Shown: positions 25,112-34,684, counted from the stretch's first letter. The stretch is DNA of 64,000 bases from Marinibactrum halimedae (GCF_021234875.1 NZ_JAJQVM010000007.1:95893-159892); one strand, 5' to 3'. A program made the numbers and translations. The notes: generated by a model from the sequence alone, not told the origin.

Positions 25112-26136
25112 AAGTTTGCGTGTGCTTTGTTCGTTCCAAGGCGTCGAAATAGAGGGATAAAGAGGCTCGTCAATGCCCATAAGCCACTCAGTAACAGTGC
25201 CACTGCAAGTGGATAGTAATACAGGGCTTTGGTGGGCCGGAACACTTCCGCTTCTTGTTTGATGGGTTCCAGTGCGTCCAGTTCGGCGTAGATGTTCATC
25301 AGCTCTTGTGGATTTCGGGCGCGAAAGTATTGCCCACCGGTGGTTTCGGCAATGTTGTAGAGGGTTTCTTCATCCAAATCACTGACTGCACTGCGTCGGG
25401 CAAAGGGGTTACTTAACAGCGAGCGGGCCGACACATCCGCCCCAACCCCAATGGTATAAATTTTGACACCGGCTTGCTTGGCAAGGTCCGCCGCTTTCAT
25501 GGGGGTGACGGCACCGGCGGTATTGGCGCCGTCGGTCAGTAAAATCAGCACCCGGTTGCTCTCTGGGCGATCTTTCAAGCGTTTCACCGCCAAGCCCACT
25601 GCTTCCCCAATGGCGGTTTTCTCTCCGGCAAAACGGGTTTGGGCTTCTTGCAACAGAGTGCCAACGGTATCGCGGTCGAAGGTTAACGGCGACTGCAAAT
25701 AGGCATTGGTGCCGAATAAGATTAATCCTAATCGGTCTTGTGCGCGGCGCTTGACGAATTCACCCACTACATATTTCACCACCGACAGTCGGTCGAGCGC
25801 TTGCCCGCTGATGATCATGTCTTGGGTATCCATGCTGCCGGAGATGTCCACAGCGATGAGCAAGTCACGGCCAGAGACGGGTAGTTCGATGGGTTCGCCC
25901 ACCCAAGTTGGTCGGCTGGCGGACGCTAGCAGGGCTAGCCAAATCAAGGTGAGCAGTAAACCGCCAAGCCAGTGTCGACGGTGTTCACTGCTGCTGCCTT
26001 GTGAGAGCGGTTTTATCCCTTGGAAAAACGGCACTTTTAATGCGGATTGTTGGCGTTTTGCGGCGGGCAAGATCAGCCAAAACACCATCGGTAGGGGCAG
26101 TAACCACCATACCCAGAGCCATTCAAACGTTAACAT
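25108..26136 (-). CDS. batA: BatA, VWA-domain membrane protein
   Basis: This 342-residue protein has two membrane segments near the N-terminus (MLTFEWLWVWWLLPLPMVFW; HWLGGLLLTLIWLALLASA). A VWA domain follows with the MIDAS residues DISGSMDTQDM and VLILLTDGAN, and a final membrane span sits near the C-terminus (YYPLAVALLLSGLWALTSLF). BatA works with BatB in a membrane complex thought to be assembled by the MoxR ATPase. A strong GGAGGAG site precedes the ATG. The gene overlaps the previous one by 14 bases and the next by ATGA, a tightly coupled operon. Confidence 0.94.
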   Translation of the reverse strand: MLTFEWLWVWWLLPLPMVFWLILPAAKRQQSALKVPFFQGIKPLSQGSSSEHRRHWLGGLLLTLIWLALLASASRPTWVGEPIELPVSGRDLLIAVDISGSMDTQDMIISGQALDRLSVVKYVVGEFVKRRAQDRLGLILFGTNAYLQSPLTFDRDTVGTLLQEAQTRFAGEKTAIGEAVGLAVKRLKDRPESNRVLILLTDGANTAGAVTPMKAADLAKQAGVKIYTIGVGADVSARSLLSNPFARRSAVSDLDEETLYNIAETTGGQYFRARNPQELMNIYAELDALEPIKQEAEVFRPTKALYYYPLAVALLLSGLWALTSLFIPLFRRLGTNKAHANL

Positions 26137-26926
26137 GCTGGCTCCTCCTGTTTTCTAGGGCAGAGTGTGGTTTGGCAGACAGCAAACAATCCTGCTGATG
26201 TTGCTGAATCCAGCGTTTCACCTGTGTCACGGCTTTTTCCGTGTTGAGAATGTGGTCTGGCTTATCGTTATGCCGATAATGGTGAACAATCGCGTCCAAT
26301 ACCTCTGGTGTGAAAATAGGCTTTTTAGTGGATTGGGTCAGCAGGGTTTTCCAGGGCTCACCACTGGCTTGGGCGGCGGTTTGTCGACCAAAACTGGTGA
26401 GAGCAACCCGCTTTAACAGTTGGTTCAGCCGTGCCATTTCAATCTCATTATGAGCGTGCCAAGTGGAAAGCTGGGATATCGCCTCACGACGGTACGCATT
26501 TTGTCGACGGTGCCGGCGAATCCAAAGGAACCCAGCTAGGGTGACGGCCACGCTCACGATGATAAGAACCCACCACCCAGCGGCCAGTTGAAACCCTGGC
26601 GGCTCGGGCTCCACAATACCGCGTAAAGGCAGGGCTGAGTTGGGCGTGCCCATGGCGGGTATCCCGCCTGATGGTGACTGCCCCATTTGTCCCATCGGCT
26701 TTTGTCCTATCGGTAAGGGCAGGGCTTGATGGGGCGGTATGGGTGACGGCTGTGCGGTCATTGCCGGTGCAGTCATCTTTGGTGCAGTCATCGTTGGTGC
26801 AGTCATATCTGATGCAGAAGAAGGAAGCTCTTGTGCGACAGGCAAGTGTGAGAGCACAGATAAGCCAGCATACAGACACAAACGAATGAGCACAGAGATG
26901 CGCTTCGTGAACAACGTTAATCTCAC
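26123..26926 (-). CDS. DUF4381 domain membrane protein of the bat operon
   Basis: This 267-residue protein occupies the usual slot between the DUF58 gene and batA. After a signal-like N-terminus there is a low-complexity stretch with MTAPT, MTAPK and MTAPA repeats. Then comes LRGIVEPEPPGFQLAAGWWV, leading into a single membrane span and a basic RRHRRQNAYRR, the DUF4381 signature. A helical cytoplasmic domain follows (LNQLLKRVALTSFGR). It starts with GTG inside the DUF58 stop (GTGA), with GGGAGG just upstream. Its exact role in the MoxR/Bat system is not known. Confidence 0.85.
   Translation of the reverse strand: MRLTLFTKRISVLIRLCLYAGLSVLSHLPVAQELPSSASDMTAPTMTAPKMTAPAMTAQPSPIPPHQALPLPIGQKPMGQMGQSPSGGIPAMGTPNSALPLRGIVEPEPPGFQLAAGWWVLIIVSVAVTLAGFLWIRRHRRQNAYRREAISQLSTWHAHNEIEMARLNQLLKRVALTSFGRQTAAQASGEPWKTLLTQSTKKPIFTPEVLDAIVHHYRHNDKPDHILNTEKAVTQVKRWIQQHQQDCLLSAKPHSALENRRSQHVNV
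26754..26813 (-). repeat. 15-bp tandem repeat x4 inside the DUF4381 gene
   Basis: Units start at 26754, 26769, 26784 and 26799 with the plus-strand form GCAGTCATCKTTGGT. They keep frame and encode the MTAPx pentapeptides between the signal region and the conserved domain. Confidence 0.75.
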
Positions 26927-27912
26927 CGGCGACCTCCCATGCGTCGATCTTGTCGACCATACACGGCACGCAGCAAATCGCTGGGGGATTCATGAGCAGG
27001 AGCGTCTACCAACGCAATGGCTAAGCCATCGGCGCACTTTTGCAGTTGCTGGCGACGGTGAGAGAACTGTGCGTCAAAGGCCTGCTGGACGGCTTTGGAG
27101 CGGGTATTGAGCACCAATCGCTCAAGGCCGTTGCTGACGGTGAGTTGGTCGTGTGTGGGTAAGTGAGCTTCCATGGCATCGTAGACATGGAAGAGCGTTA
27201 GGTCGCAATGGCGCGATAATAAGTGCAACTGTTTTGCGCAATTGTCGGAGAAATCGTGAAAATCACTGATCACCAAAAGCGCGTTTCCTGGGCGCACAAT
27301 GCGCTGTGCTTCTTTTAAAATCTCTTCGAGAGGTTGGCTTTGCTCGGCAAACGGGGCAGTTAAACCATGGTTGGCCGCGACCAAGCCGTGAAGCAACTCC
27401 AGTTGTGCGTGTTTGCTGCGGCGGGGGCGAACGTCGTGGTGTTGCGTATCACTGGCGATGAGTGCGCCGATGCGGTCGTTTTGCCCAATGGCCATCCAGC
27501 CGAGCATGGCGGCCAAGTGGGCGGCATACACGGATTTAAAGCACACGCGGCTGCCGAAAAACATACTGGAGCGTTGATCCACCAACACGAAGATGGGGCG
27601 TTCGCGTTCTTCTTTGTAAATTTTGGTGTGTGGCACTTGCGTTCGTGCGGTCACACGCCAGTCAATGGTGCGAATATCGTCGCCGGGCTGATACAAACGC
27701 ACTTCTTCAAATTCCATCCCCCGGCCTTTAAAACGGGTTTTCACCGGCCCGCTGAGCAGGGCTTTGCTGGGTTTAATGGTATTGATGTTCAATTGGCTGC
27801 ATAAAAATCGGCAGCCAATTAAACGATCTAGCTCCACATAGGCGCCGGCAGGGGCAAAGTGGGAAGCCAAATCTTGAACAGAGTGTCGCGATGATAAATC
27901 AGAGGTTGGCAT
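26923..27912 (-). CDS. DUF58 domain protein of the MoxR/Bat operon
   Basis: This soluble protein of about 329 residues carries the DUF58 signature FEEVRLYQPGDDIRTIDW followed by RVTARTQVPHTKIYKEER, and then a VWA-like fold (FVLVDQRSSMFFGS; ALLVISDFHDF). It stands directly after moxR and before the VWA genes, as in many proteobacteria. I place the start at the ATG at 27912. An in-frame TTG at 27936 lies inside a 14-bp tandem repeat whose every unit carries AAAGAG followed by TTG, so an alternative, copy-number-dependent start is possible. The stop overlaps the next start (GTGA). Confidence 0.9.
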   Translation of the reverse strand: MPTSDLSSRHSVQDLASHFAPAGAYVELDRLIGCRFLCSQLNINTIKPSKALLSGPVKTRFKGRGMEFEEVRLYQPGDDIRTIDWRVTARTQVPHTKIYKEERERPIFVLVDQRSSMFFGSRVCFKSVYAAHLAAMLGWMAIGQNDRIGALIASDTQHHDVRPRRSKHAQLELLHGLVAANHGLTAPFAEQSQPLEEILKEAQRIVRPGNALLVISDFHDFSDNCAKQLHLLSRHCDLTLFHVYDAMEAHLPTHDQLTVSNGLERLVLNTRSKAVQQAFDAQFSHRRQQLQKCADGLAIALVDAPAHESPSDLLRAVYGRQDRRMGGRR

Positions 27913-27922
27913 GGTTACGCAA

Positions 27923-27978
27923 GTGCTCTTTAACAAGTACTCTTTAACAAGTGCTCTTTAACAAGTGCTCTTTAAATC
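27923..27978. repeat. 14-bp tandem repeat x4 between moxR and the DUF58 gene
   Basis: GTGCTCTTTAACAA units begin at 27923, 27937, 27951 and 27965 (the last partly changed). Read on the coding strand each unit is TTGTTAAAGAGCAC, an SD-like AAAGAG joined to a TTG. Confidence 0.85.
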
Positions 27979-28002
27979 GACAAATTGATTCAGTCTGCCG
28001 GG

Positions 28003-28992
28003 TTAGCCCACAGCTACCCATTCTTGAAGCTTGTCGATGACCGCATCGGCATGGATACCATTGGCCTCTGCTTCAAAGCTTAAGACCAGTCGATGACGGA
28101 ATACGTCGTGAATGACCGCTTGGACATCATCGGGGCTGACGTAATCGCGCTCTTTGAGCCAAGCGTGAGCACGGGCGCAGCGGTCGAGGGCAATGGTGCC
28201 TCGGGGGCTGACGCCAAATTCAATCCACTGGGCCAGTTCTGGACTCACTTGCTCTGGGCGACGAGTGGCGTTAGTGAGGGCGACAATGTAATCCTCCACA
28301 GCGTCGGCCATGTGTAAACCCAGAATCTCTTGGCGTGCATTCAGTAAAGAGGCTTCCGAAATGGGGTTGGGTTGAGGCACTTCATCTTTGCGGGCCTCTT
28401 TTCGAGCAAGACGCAAAATTTGTCGCTCAGCTTCAGCATCCGGGTAGTCTACGTTCACATGCATAAGGAAACGATCTAACTGTGCTTCGGGCAGTGGGTA
28501 GGTGCCTTCTTGTTCGACGGGGTTTTGAGTGGCCATCACGAGGAATAATTCCGGCAGGGCGTAGGTGGTTTTCCCCACGCTCACTTGGCGTTCCGCCATG
28601 GCTTCAAGCAGTGATGACTGTACCTTTGCCGGGGCACGGTTGATTTCATCGGCCAACACGAGGTTGTGAAAAATCGGCCCACTTTGGAATTCGAACTCAC
28701 CGGTTTCTGGGCGATAGATATCCGTTCCGGTCACATCCGAGGGCAATAGGTCTGGCGTAAATTGCACACGGTGGAACGTGGCTTCAATACCATCGGACAG
28801 GGTCTTAATGGCCTTGGTTTTTGCCAACCCGGGGGCGCCTTCAACCAACAGGTGACCATCGGCAAGTAAGGCGATGAGAAGGCGATCAATTAAATGGGGT
28901 TGGCCAATAATCGTGTGGGCCAACCAATCACGTAAGTGAAGTATCTCAGTTTGTTGCGACATACGGTTTGGTGTGTCCTTGCGTTGAGTCAT
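28003..28992 (-). CDS. moxR: MoxR family AAA+ ATPase
   Basis: MoxR ATPases act as chaperones for VWA-domain partners, here surely the Bat proteins encoded downstream. The 329-residue protein has Walker A VEGAPGLAKTKAIK, Walker B LVLADEINRAPAKVQ, a sensor region FLVMATQNPVEQEGTYPLPE and the AAA_lid_2 C-terminus (FGVSPRGTIALDRCARA). The first ATG at 28992 has no ribosome site; an ATG at 28962 (MSQQTEIL) has AGGA 12 bases upstream and could be the true start. A 15-bp palindrome lies just before the first ATG. It is the head of a seven-gene operon on the minus strand. Confidence 0.95.
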   Translation of the reverse strand: MTQRKDTPNRMSQQTEILHLRDWLAHTIIGQPHLIDRLLIALLADGHLLVEGAPGLAKTKAIKTLSDGIEATFHRVQFTPDLLPSDVTGTDIYRPETGEFEFQSGPIFHNLVLADEINRAPAKVQSSLLEAMAERQVSVGKTTYALPELFLVMATQNPVEQEGTYPLPEAQLDRFLMHVNVDYPDAEAERQILRLARKEARKDEVPQPNPISEASLLNARQEILGLHMADAVEDYIVALTNATRRPEQVSPELAQWIEFGVSPRGTIALDRCARAHAWLKERDYVSPDDVQAVIHDVFRHRLVLSFEAEANGIHADAVIDKLQEWVAVG

Positions 28993-28993
28993 T

Positions 28994-29008
28994 GTACAGG
29001 CGCTGTAC
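28994..29008. promoter_or_regulatory. Palindrome next to the moxR start
   Basis: GTACAG and CTGTAC flank GCG, one base upstream of the first possible moxR ATG. It is a candidate repressor site or, in RNA, a small hairpin in the leader. Confidence 0.4.
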
Positions 29009-29490
29009 GGTTTCTTTCATGTTCAGTTGGTACGTTGTTGCTTTCCGTTGATACGGTGTAGCTTATTTTGCATTGGGGGGAGTTTTTCCTCACCATGACT
29101 TTTCAAGCTTATTGGGGCAAGTGATTGAGTTTCAAGGGGTTTTCTTACCCAAAGAATACGCATTCACTTAGCGCGCTAGTAGACTGGCAGTGTGAGCCAA
29201 AGTTCCGCTCATGAGGCGGGCCAATGATTAATAACGTAGATTCTTAATGACTCTATACATTGCATTGATGAGTTTTGCGTAATTTTTGCCCTTATTGTGT
29301 GTAAGTTGCTCTAATTACGGTGGCTTAGCAAAAAAGTCTCTTCTTGGTGATGTTTAACGCAAGAAAGCCGGGCAAAATTCACGGAGTTTCGTTATATTCA
29401 CCCCTCAAGGATGAACGTTCAGTCAGCACTTTAATTTTGCCTATTTATCGACACGTTTTACTACGCTTACCTAAGTTCGTCTTTTTTAAT
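29009..29490. other. Intergenic region between divergent moxR and gdhB
   Basis: About 480 bases with no convincing frame; they should hold both promoters. The part nearer gdhB contains the three separate repeat features listed next. Confidence 0.5.
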
Positions 29491-29491
29491 T

Positions 29492-29538
29492 ACTAGCACT
29501 AACTTTAACTAGCATTAACGTTACTAGCATTAACTTTA
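29492..29538. repeat. 15/16-bp tandem repeat x3 upstream of gdhB
   Basis: ACTAGCAYTAACKTT(TA) occurs at 29492, 29508 and 29523. The copies differ by one or two bases. Confidence 0.65.
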
Positions 29539-29549
29539 CGAGCTCTACC

Positions 29550-29566
29550 GATGCTGAATCAGCATC
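29550..29566. promoter_or_regulatory. 17-bp palindrome upstream of gdhB
   Basis: GATGCTGA and TCAGCATC are perfect inverted arms around a single A. It lies between two tandem-repeat arrays, 150 bases before the gene, and is a good dimeric repressor site. Confidence 0.45.
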
Positions 29567-29593
29567 ACTGACTTTATCGTCGTACTTTTTATG

Positions 29594-29649
29594 AAGTCGT
29601 ACTAATTTTATAAAGTCGTACTAATTTTATGAAGTCGTACTAATTTTAT
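29594..29649. repeat. 19-bp tandem repeat x3 upstream of gdhB
   Basis: AAGTCGTACTAATTTTAT repeats at 29594, 29613 and 29632 with one spacer base; a partial copy (GTCGTACTTTTTATG) precedes it. The array ends 67 bases before the start codon, in the leader or promoter. Confidence 0.8.
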
Positions 29650-29716
29650 AAAAATGCTTCTCGCCAAAAGTGAGAGGTATTTGTCACCCGTTTAACCAAC
29701 TTGACACCGAATAATA

Positions 29717-32700
29717 ATGAACGAAGAGGCATCAGCAGTGGAAATCAATTGCGTCATGACAGACAACACCGACGCTTTTTTAGAGCGCATGGTCGAGGTG
29801 ATCGACGAGTATCACCCCAAGGCCGACCGTGAAGCATTAAAGCACTTTGCAGAAATCTATTTTCAACGATTCCCATTGGCTGAGTTTGACGGTCGACAAT
29901 ACAAAGACGTCTATGGCTGCTTAGCGGAACTGTGGCGAAAGTTTCAACTGTTAGAGCCTGGGCACATTGCCGCCCGTGTGTTTAACCCTAACTTGGAAGA
30001 AAACGGTTGGTTGTCTAACCACACCATTGTGGATGTGTTAGTGGAAGACATGCCGTTTTTAACCGATTCCATTCGTATTGAATTTAACCGTCGTCATATT
30101 CCGGTGCATTTTTTAAAAAGTACCGTGTTGCAAGTTACTCGTGATGCGCAAGGCAAATTGGTTGAAGTCCACGGTCGCAATGAGGCCCCGGCCAAAGCCA
30201 AGAAAGGTCAGGTCGTACAAAAAGAGGCGTTGATTTATTTTGAAATTAACCGTCATGCGTCCATGGGTGATTTGCTGTCTATGCGTGATGCGATTGTCTC
30301 CGTGCTCGAAGAAATTCGTCAGGTCGTAAAAGACTATGGCCCCATGGTTGACTGCGCGAAACACGTATCGGATAACTTAGAGTTGAGTTTGCAAAAAGAA
30401 GGCCGTGAAGCCGCTGGCGATTTGGTGAATGAGTCCAAAGCGTTTTTGCATTGGCTAACTCAGGGGAATTTCACTTTTTTAGGCTATGCTGAGTTTGATC
30501 TGATTCGTGACGGTGATGAAGCCACTCTGAAAGAAAGAGAAGAAAAGCGACTGGGTATTTTTAAACCTCGGCAAGGGGTTGTCGCACCGGAATTGTCCTC
30601 AGAATTCAGTGAGGGCATGGAGCGTTTTTATCTGTCCTACAACAACATTGCCTTTACCAAATCGGCGGTGCGTTCACGTATTCATCGCAGTGCCTATTCC
30701 GATTACGTTGTTGTTAAACGATATAATAAAAGCGGTGACATTATTGGTGAAAGCCGTTTTGTTGGTTTGTATACCTCCATGGTGTACGACAATAAAATTT
30801 ACGACATTCCGGTTGTGCGTAAAAAAGTGGAAGAGGTAGTCAGTCGTTCAGGCCATGACATGTCCACGTTTGAAGGTAAGTCCTTTGGTCGTATATTAGA
30901 AACCTTCCCCCGAGATGAATTATTCCAAGTCAGCACCAGTGAATTGCTGTCGATTACGACGGGTGTGGCGCAAATTAATGAACGCTCCCAGGTGCGTTTA
31001 TTTATGCGCAAAGACGCTTACGGAAAATTCATCAATTTTTTGGTGTATGTCCCTCGTGATTTGTTCAGCACAAAAATTCGGTTAAAAATTCAAGATCTCA
31101 TCACCAGCGAAATAAACGCGTTGGAATCCGAGTTTAATACCCACTTCTCTGAATCCATTTTAGCCCGTGCTCACCTTGTTTTTCGGGTAGACCCAGAGTC
31201 TGTGATCAATGTGGATGTCGAGGCATTAGAACGCAAAATTATCGATTTAACCCGTGGCTGGGACGATCATTTTTACACGGCATTGCTAGAGGCGTTTGGC
31301 GAAGAACGTGCCACAAAATACCGCAGCGAGTACGGTTTGGCGTTCACGGAAGGCTACCGTGAAGCCTACGATGCCCGCACGGCGGTATCGGATATTCAAT
31401 CTATTGAAACGCTCACCCCAGAACGCCCGGTGGCGATGAGTTTTTATCAGGCTCTGAACTCCGCACCCAATGAAATTCGTTTTAAAGTTTTCCAACGAGA
31501 TAGCTCGATAGAGTTATCCAGTGTTGTGCCTATTTTGGAGAACCTTGGTCTACGTGTGTTGGGTGAATACCCTTATGCCATCGAAAATGAGCAGGGTCAG
31601 AGCGTGTATTTGCACGATTTCTATTTGCTTTATAGCCACAAAAGCAAAGTGGATGTCAGTGCGTCTCGTAAAATTTTCCAAGAAGCGTTTGAAGCTATTT
31701 GGTTGGAGCAAGTAGAGAGTGACGCCTTTAATCGTTTGGTGATTGCCTCGCGCATTAGTTGGCGGGAAGTCTCGATGTTACGGGCTTATGCTCGATACAT
31801 GAAACAAACGGTCATTAATTACAGCCAATCGTACATTGCCGATACCTTATGCAATCACGTTGAAGTGACCCGCAATTTAGTGGCCTTGTTTAAAGGCCGA
31901 TTTGACCCCCGCGTGAATCAATTCACGAAATTAGATAACGATCGGGTTGAGCGGCTGAATAAAAAAATTCTCGACAGTTTAGAAGAGGTGGATAACCTCA
32001 ACGAAGACCGTATTTTGCGTCGCTATTTGGAATTGATGAACGGCACCTTACGGACGAATTATTTCCAGAAAGACTATTCCCAAGACGGCAGCGTCGGTCA
32101 GACGAAAGATTACATCTCCTTTAAGTTATCGCCACGGGATATTCCGGATATTCCAGAACCTCGACCCATGTTCGAGATTTTTGTGTATTCCCCACGCATT
32201 GAAGGAGTGCATTTACGCGGGGGCAAAGTGGCCCGAGGTGGTTTGCGCTGGTCGGATCGTTTACAAGATTACCGTACTGAAGTATTGGGCTTGGTGAAAG
32301 CGCAGCAGGTGAAAAATGCGGTGATTGTGCCTAACGGAGCAAAAGGTGGGTTTGTGGTGAAAAAGCCGCCCACCACCGGCGGGCGAAAAGCGTTTATGGA
32401 AGAGGGCGTTGCTTGCTATCAGACCTTTATTCAAGGTTTATTGGATGTGACGGATAACATCATTAATGGTGAAGTGGTGCATCCCACTGAGGTTGTCCAT
32501 CACGATGAAGATGATCCGTATTTGGTGGTGGCCGCCGATAAAGGCACGGCGACTTTTTCCGATATTGCCAATGAGATTTCCATTCGCTACGGCCATTGGT
32601 TGGGGGACGCATTTGCGTCTGGCGGCAGCCAGGGGTACGACCATAAAGGCATGGGCATTACGGCTCGAGGCGCTTGGGTATCGGTTCAGCGTCATTTTAA

Positions 32701-34684
32701 AGAGCAGGGCGTGGATATCCAGAAAGAAGACTTCACGGTGATTGGCGTGGGCGATATGGCCGGGGATGTGTTTGGCAACGGGATGTTGTTGTCAGAGCAT
32801 ATTCGCTTATGCGCCGCGTTTAACCATATGCACATTTTTATTGACCCGGAGCCCAATGCCGCTAAAACTTTTGTTGAGCGCCAGCGCCTGTTCGATAACC
32901 CGCAATTAAATTGGGGCGATTACGATAAATCACTCATTTCTAAGGGGGGGGGTATTTTCTCGCGCAGTGCCAAAAGCATCGTGATTACGCCGCAAATGAA
33001 AGCCCGTTTTTCCATTATTGAAGATCGGTTAGCCCCAACGGATTTAATTCATCGTTTATTAAAAGCCCCAGTGGATTTAATTTGGAATGGAGGCATTGGT
33101 ACTTATGTTAAAGGCTCCAACGAAAGCCACAGTGACGTGGGCGATAAAGCCAACGATGCCTTGCGTATTAATGGAAGCCAATTGCGTTGTAAAGTCTTTG
33201 GCGAAGGCGGCAATTTGGGCATGACTCAGTTGGGGCGTGTCGAATTTTGTTTAAATGGTGGTGCCTGTAATACCGACTTTATTGACAATGCAGCCGGAGT
33301 GGATTGCTCTGACCACGAAGTGAATATCAAGATTTTAATTGATGGTTTGCTCGCGCAAGGGGACATGACCACCAAACAGCGCAATGCGTTATTGGCGGAC
33401 ATGACCGACCAAGTTGCAGAGTTGGTGTTATCCAATAATTATCAGCAAACACAGGCCATCAGTGTTGCATTGTCTGAGTCTGGTGGACGCTTTGCAGAAT
33501 ACCGGCGTTTAATCAGTCGCTTGGAAAGTGAAGGGCGATTAAATCGCCGTCTTGAATATTTGCCGGACGACGACGTGTTACTGGAGCGTCACAGTCAGGG
33601 GAAGAATTTAAGTCGTCCAGAATTGTCGGTGCTGATTTCTTACGTCAAAGTCGTGTTAAAAGAAGTCTTGGCGGAGGATCAGATTGCACAGGACGATTAC
33701 ATTGCCAATATTATTGAGGAGGCGTTTCCACCTTTACTGCGGGAAAAATTCCCCAATGAAATTCGTCAACACATTCTGCGTCGTGAAATTATAGCCACCC
33801 AGCTGGCCAATGATTTGGTGAATAATGCGGGTATTACCTATTTTCATCGGTTAATGGAATCCACCGGCGCGGCACCGGTAGCGCTTGCGCGTGCTTATGT
33901 CACCGCCCGAGATACCTTTCGATATCCTGAATTTCGCCAAGAGGTGGAGGGGTTGGATTTCGCTCAGCCGACGGATATTCAATTTACGTTGTTAAAAGAC
34001 ATGATTCGCCGAGTGCGTCGAGGGACCCGTTGGTTCTTGCGCAATCGTCGTCAAGAATTAAATATTGCTTTCGAGGTTAACCACTTTAAGACGGTGTTAA
34101 ACGAACTGGCGACGATTTTGCCGCTCGTATTAACCGGTGCAGAATTAGAGCGTTGGCAAAAGAAATACGACAGTTTAAAAGCCTTAGGGCTCAGTGATGA
34201 CTTTGCCAAAGCCGGCGCGGTGCCGTCCAGTTTGTACTCTGGGTTGGGCCTAGTGGAAGCGGCAAAATCCAGTGGCGCGACAGTGAAGGAAGTGGCGCAC
34301 ATGTTTTTCCATGTGAGCGAACAACTGGGTTTAAATTGGTTTGCTCGACAAATCTCTGAGGTCACCGTAGAGACTTATTGGCAAGCCATGGCGCGAGAGG
34401 CCTTTTTGGATGATATGGAAGCTCAAATGCGGTCTATCACCATAGCGTTATTGCGCGTAAAGCCCAGCAATATGGATTTTGTGGCGGTCTTTGAAGCGTG
34501 GCGTACTCAGCATAAAGAATTATACGGACGCTGGACGTCGATGATGCTAGAGCTACAAGCCAGTACGACTACCGACTTCGCCATGTTCTCGGTGGCAATG
34601 CGTGAGCTTTATGACTTGGCCCATGCTTCTAGCCAATGCGAATCCTTGGACGACAGCAGTGAAGCATGCCGACTTAATGTTTAA
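29717..34684 (+). CDS. gdhB: NAD-dependent glutamate dehydrogenase, giant GDH180 type
   Basis: This enzyme deaminates glutamate to 2-oxoglutarate with NAD in the cytoplasm, mainly for growth on amino acids. Length, 1655 residues, fits the class (about 1600). The N-terminal third carries ACT-like regulatory regions. The central catalytic domain includes GGLRWSDRLQDYRTEVLGLV, IVPNGAKGGFVVKKPP (substrate-binding Lys) and the glycine-rich VIGVGDMAGDVFGNGMLLS. The helical C-terminal domain follows. The first ATG has no ribosome site; GTG at 29738 behind AAGAGG, or ATG at 29756, are alternatives. A nine-G run at 32944-32952 lies inside the catalytic part. It is followed by a terminator and the DUF2835 gene. 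Confidence 0.96.
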   Translation: MNEEASAVEINCVMTDNTDAFLERMVEVIDEYHPKADREALKHFAEIYFQRFPLAEFDGRQYKDVYGCLAELWRKFQLLEPGHIAARVFNPNLEENGWLSNHTIVDVLVEDMPFLTDSIRIEFNRRHIPVHFLKSTVLQVTRDAQGKLVEVHGRNEAPAKAKKGQVVQKEALIYFEINRHASMGDLLSMRDAIVSVLEEIRQVVKDYGPMVDCAKHVSDNLELSLQKEGREAAGDLVNESKAFLHWLTQGNFTFLGYAEFDLIRDGDEATLKEREEKRLGIFKPRQGVVAPELSSEFSEGMERFYLSYNNIAFTKSAVRSRIHRSAYSDYVVVKRYNKSGDIIGESRFVGLYTSMVYDNKIYDIPVVRKKVEEVVSRSGHDMSTFEGKSFGRILETFPRDELFQVSTSELLSITTGVAQINERSQVRLFMRKDAYGKFINFLVYVPRDLFSTKIRLKIQDLITSEINALESEFNTHFSESILARAHLVFRVDPESVINVDVEALERKIIDLTRGWDDHFYTALLEAFGEERATKYRSEYGLAFTEGYREAYDARTAVSDIQSIETLTPERPVAMSFYQALNSAPNEIRFKVFQRDSSIELSSVVPILENLGLRVLGEYPYAIENEQGQSVYLHDFYLLYSHKSKVDVSASRKIFQEAFEAIWLEQVESDAFNRLVIASRISWREVSMLRAYARYMKQTVINYSQSYIADTLCNHVEVTRNLVALFKGRFDPRVNQFTKLDNDRVERLNKKILDSLEEVDNLNEDRILRRYLELMNGTLRTNYFQKDYSQDGSVGQTKDYISFKLSPRDIPDIPEPRPMFEIFVYSPRIEGVHLRGGKVARGGLRWSDRLQDYRTEVLGLVKAQQVKNAVIVPNGAKGGFVVKKPPTTGGRKAFMEEGVACYQTFIQGLLDVTDNIINGEVVHPTEVVHHDEDDPYLVVAADKGTATFSDIANEISIRYGHWLGDAFASGGSQGYDHKGMGITARGAWVSVQRHFKEQGVDIQKEDFTVIGVGDMAGDVFGNGMLLSEHIRLCAAFNHMHIFIDPEPNAAKTFVERQRLFDNPQLNWGDYDKSLISKGGGIFSRSAKSIVITPQMKARFSIIEDRLAPTDLIHRLLKAPVDLIWNGGIGTYVKGSNESHSDVGDKANDALRINGSQLRCKVFGEGGNLGMTQLGRVEFCLNGGACNTDFIDNAAGVDCSDHEVNIKILIDGLLAQGDMTTKQRNALLADMTDQVAELVLSNNYQQTQAISVALSESGGRFAEYRRLISRLESEGRLNRRLEYLPDDDVLLERHSQGKNLSRPELSVLISYVKVVLKEVLAEDQIAQDDYIANIIEEAFPPLLREKFPNEIRQHILRREIIATQLANDLVNNAGITYFHRLMESTGAAPVALARAYVTARDTFRYPEFRQEVEGLDFAQPTDIQFTLLKDMIRRVRRGTRWFLRNRRQELNIAFEVNHFKTVLNELATILPLVLTGAELERWQKKYDSLKALGLSDDFAKAGAVPSSLYSGLGLVEAAKSSGATVKEVAHMFFHVSEQLGLNWFARQISEVTVETYWQAMAREAFLDDMEAQMRSITIALLRVKPSNMDFVAVFEAWRTQHKELYGRWTSMMLELQASTTTDFAMFSVAMRELYDLAHASSQCESLDDSSEACRLNV

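Noticed and set aside
27923..29649. Clusters of short direct repeats as a possible CRISPR array
   Set aside because: Units are 14-19 bp and directly adjacent with no spacers, and no cas genes are nearby.
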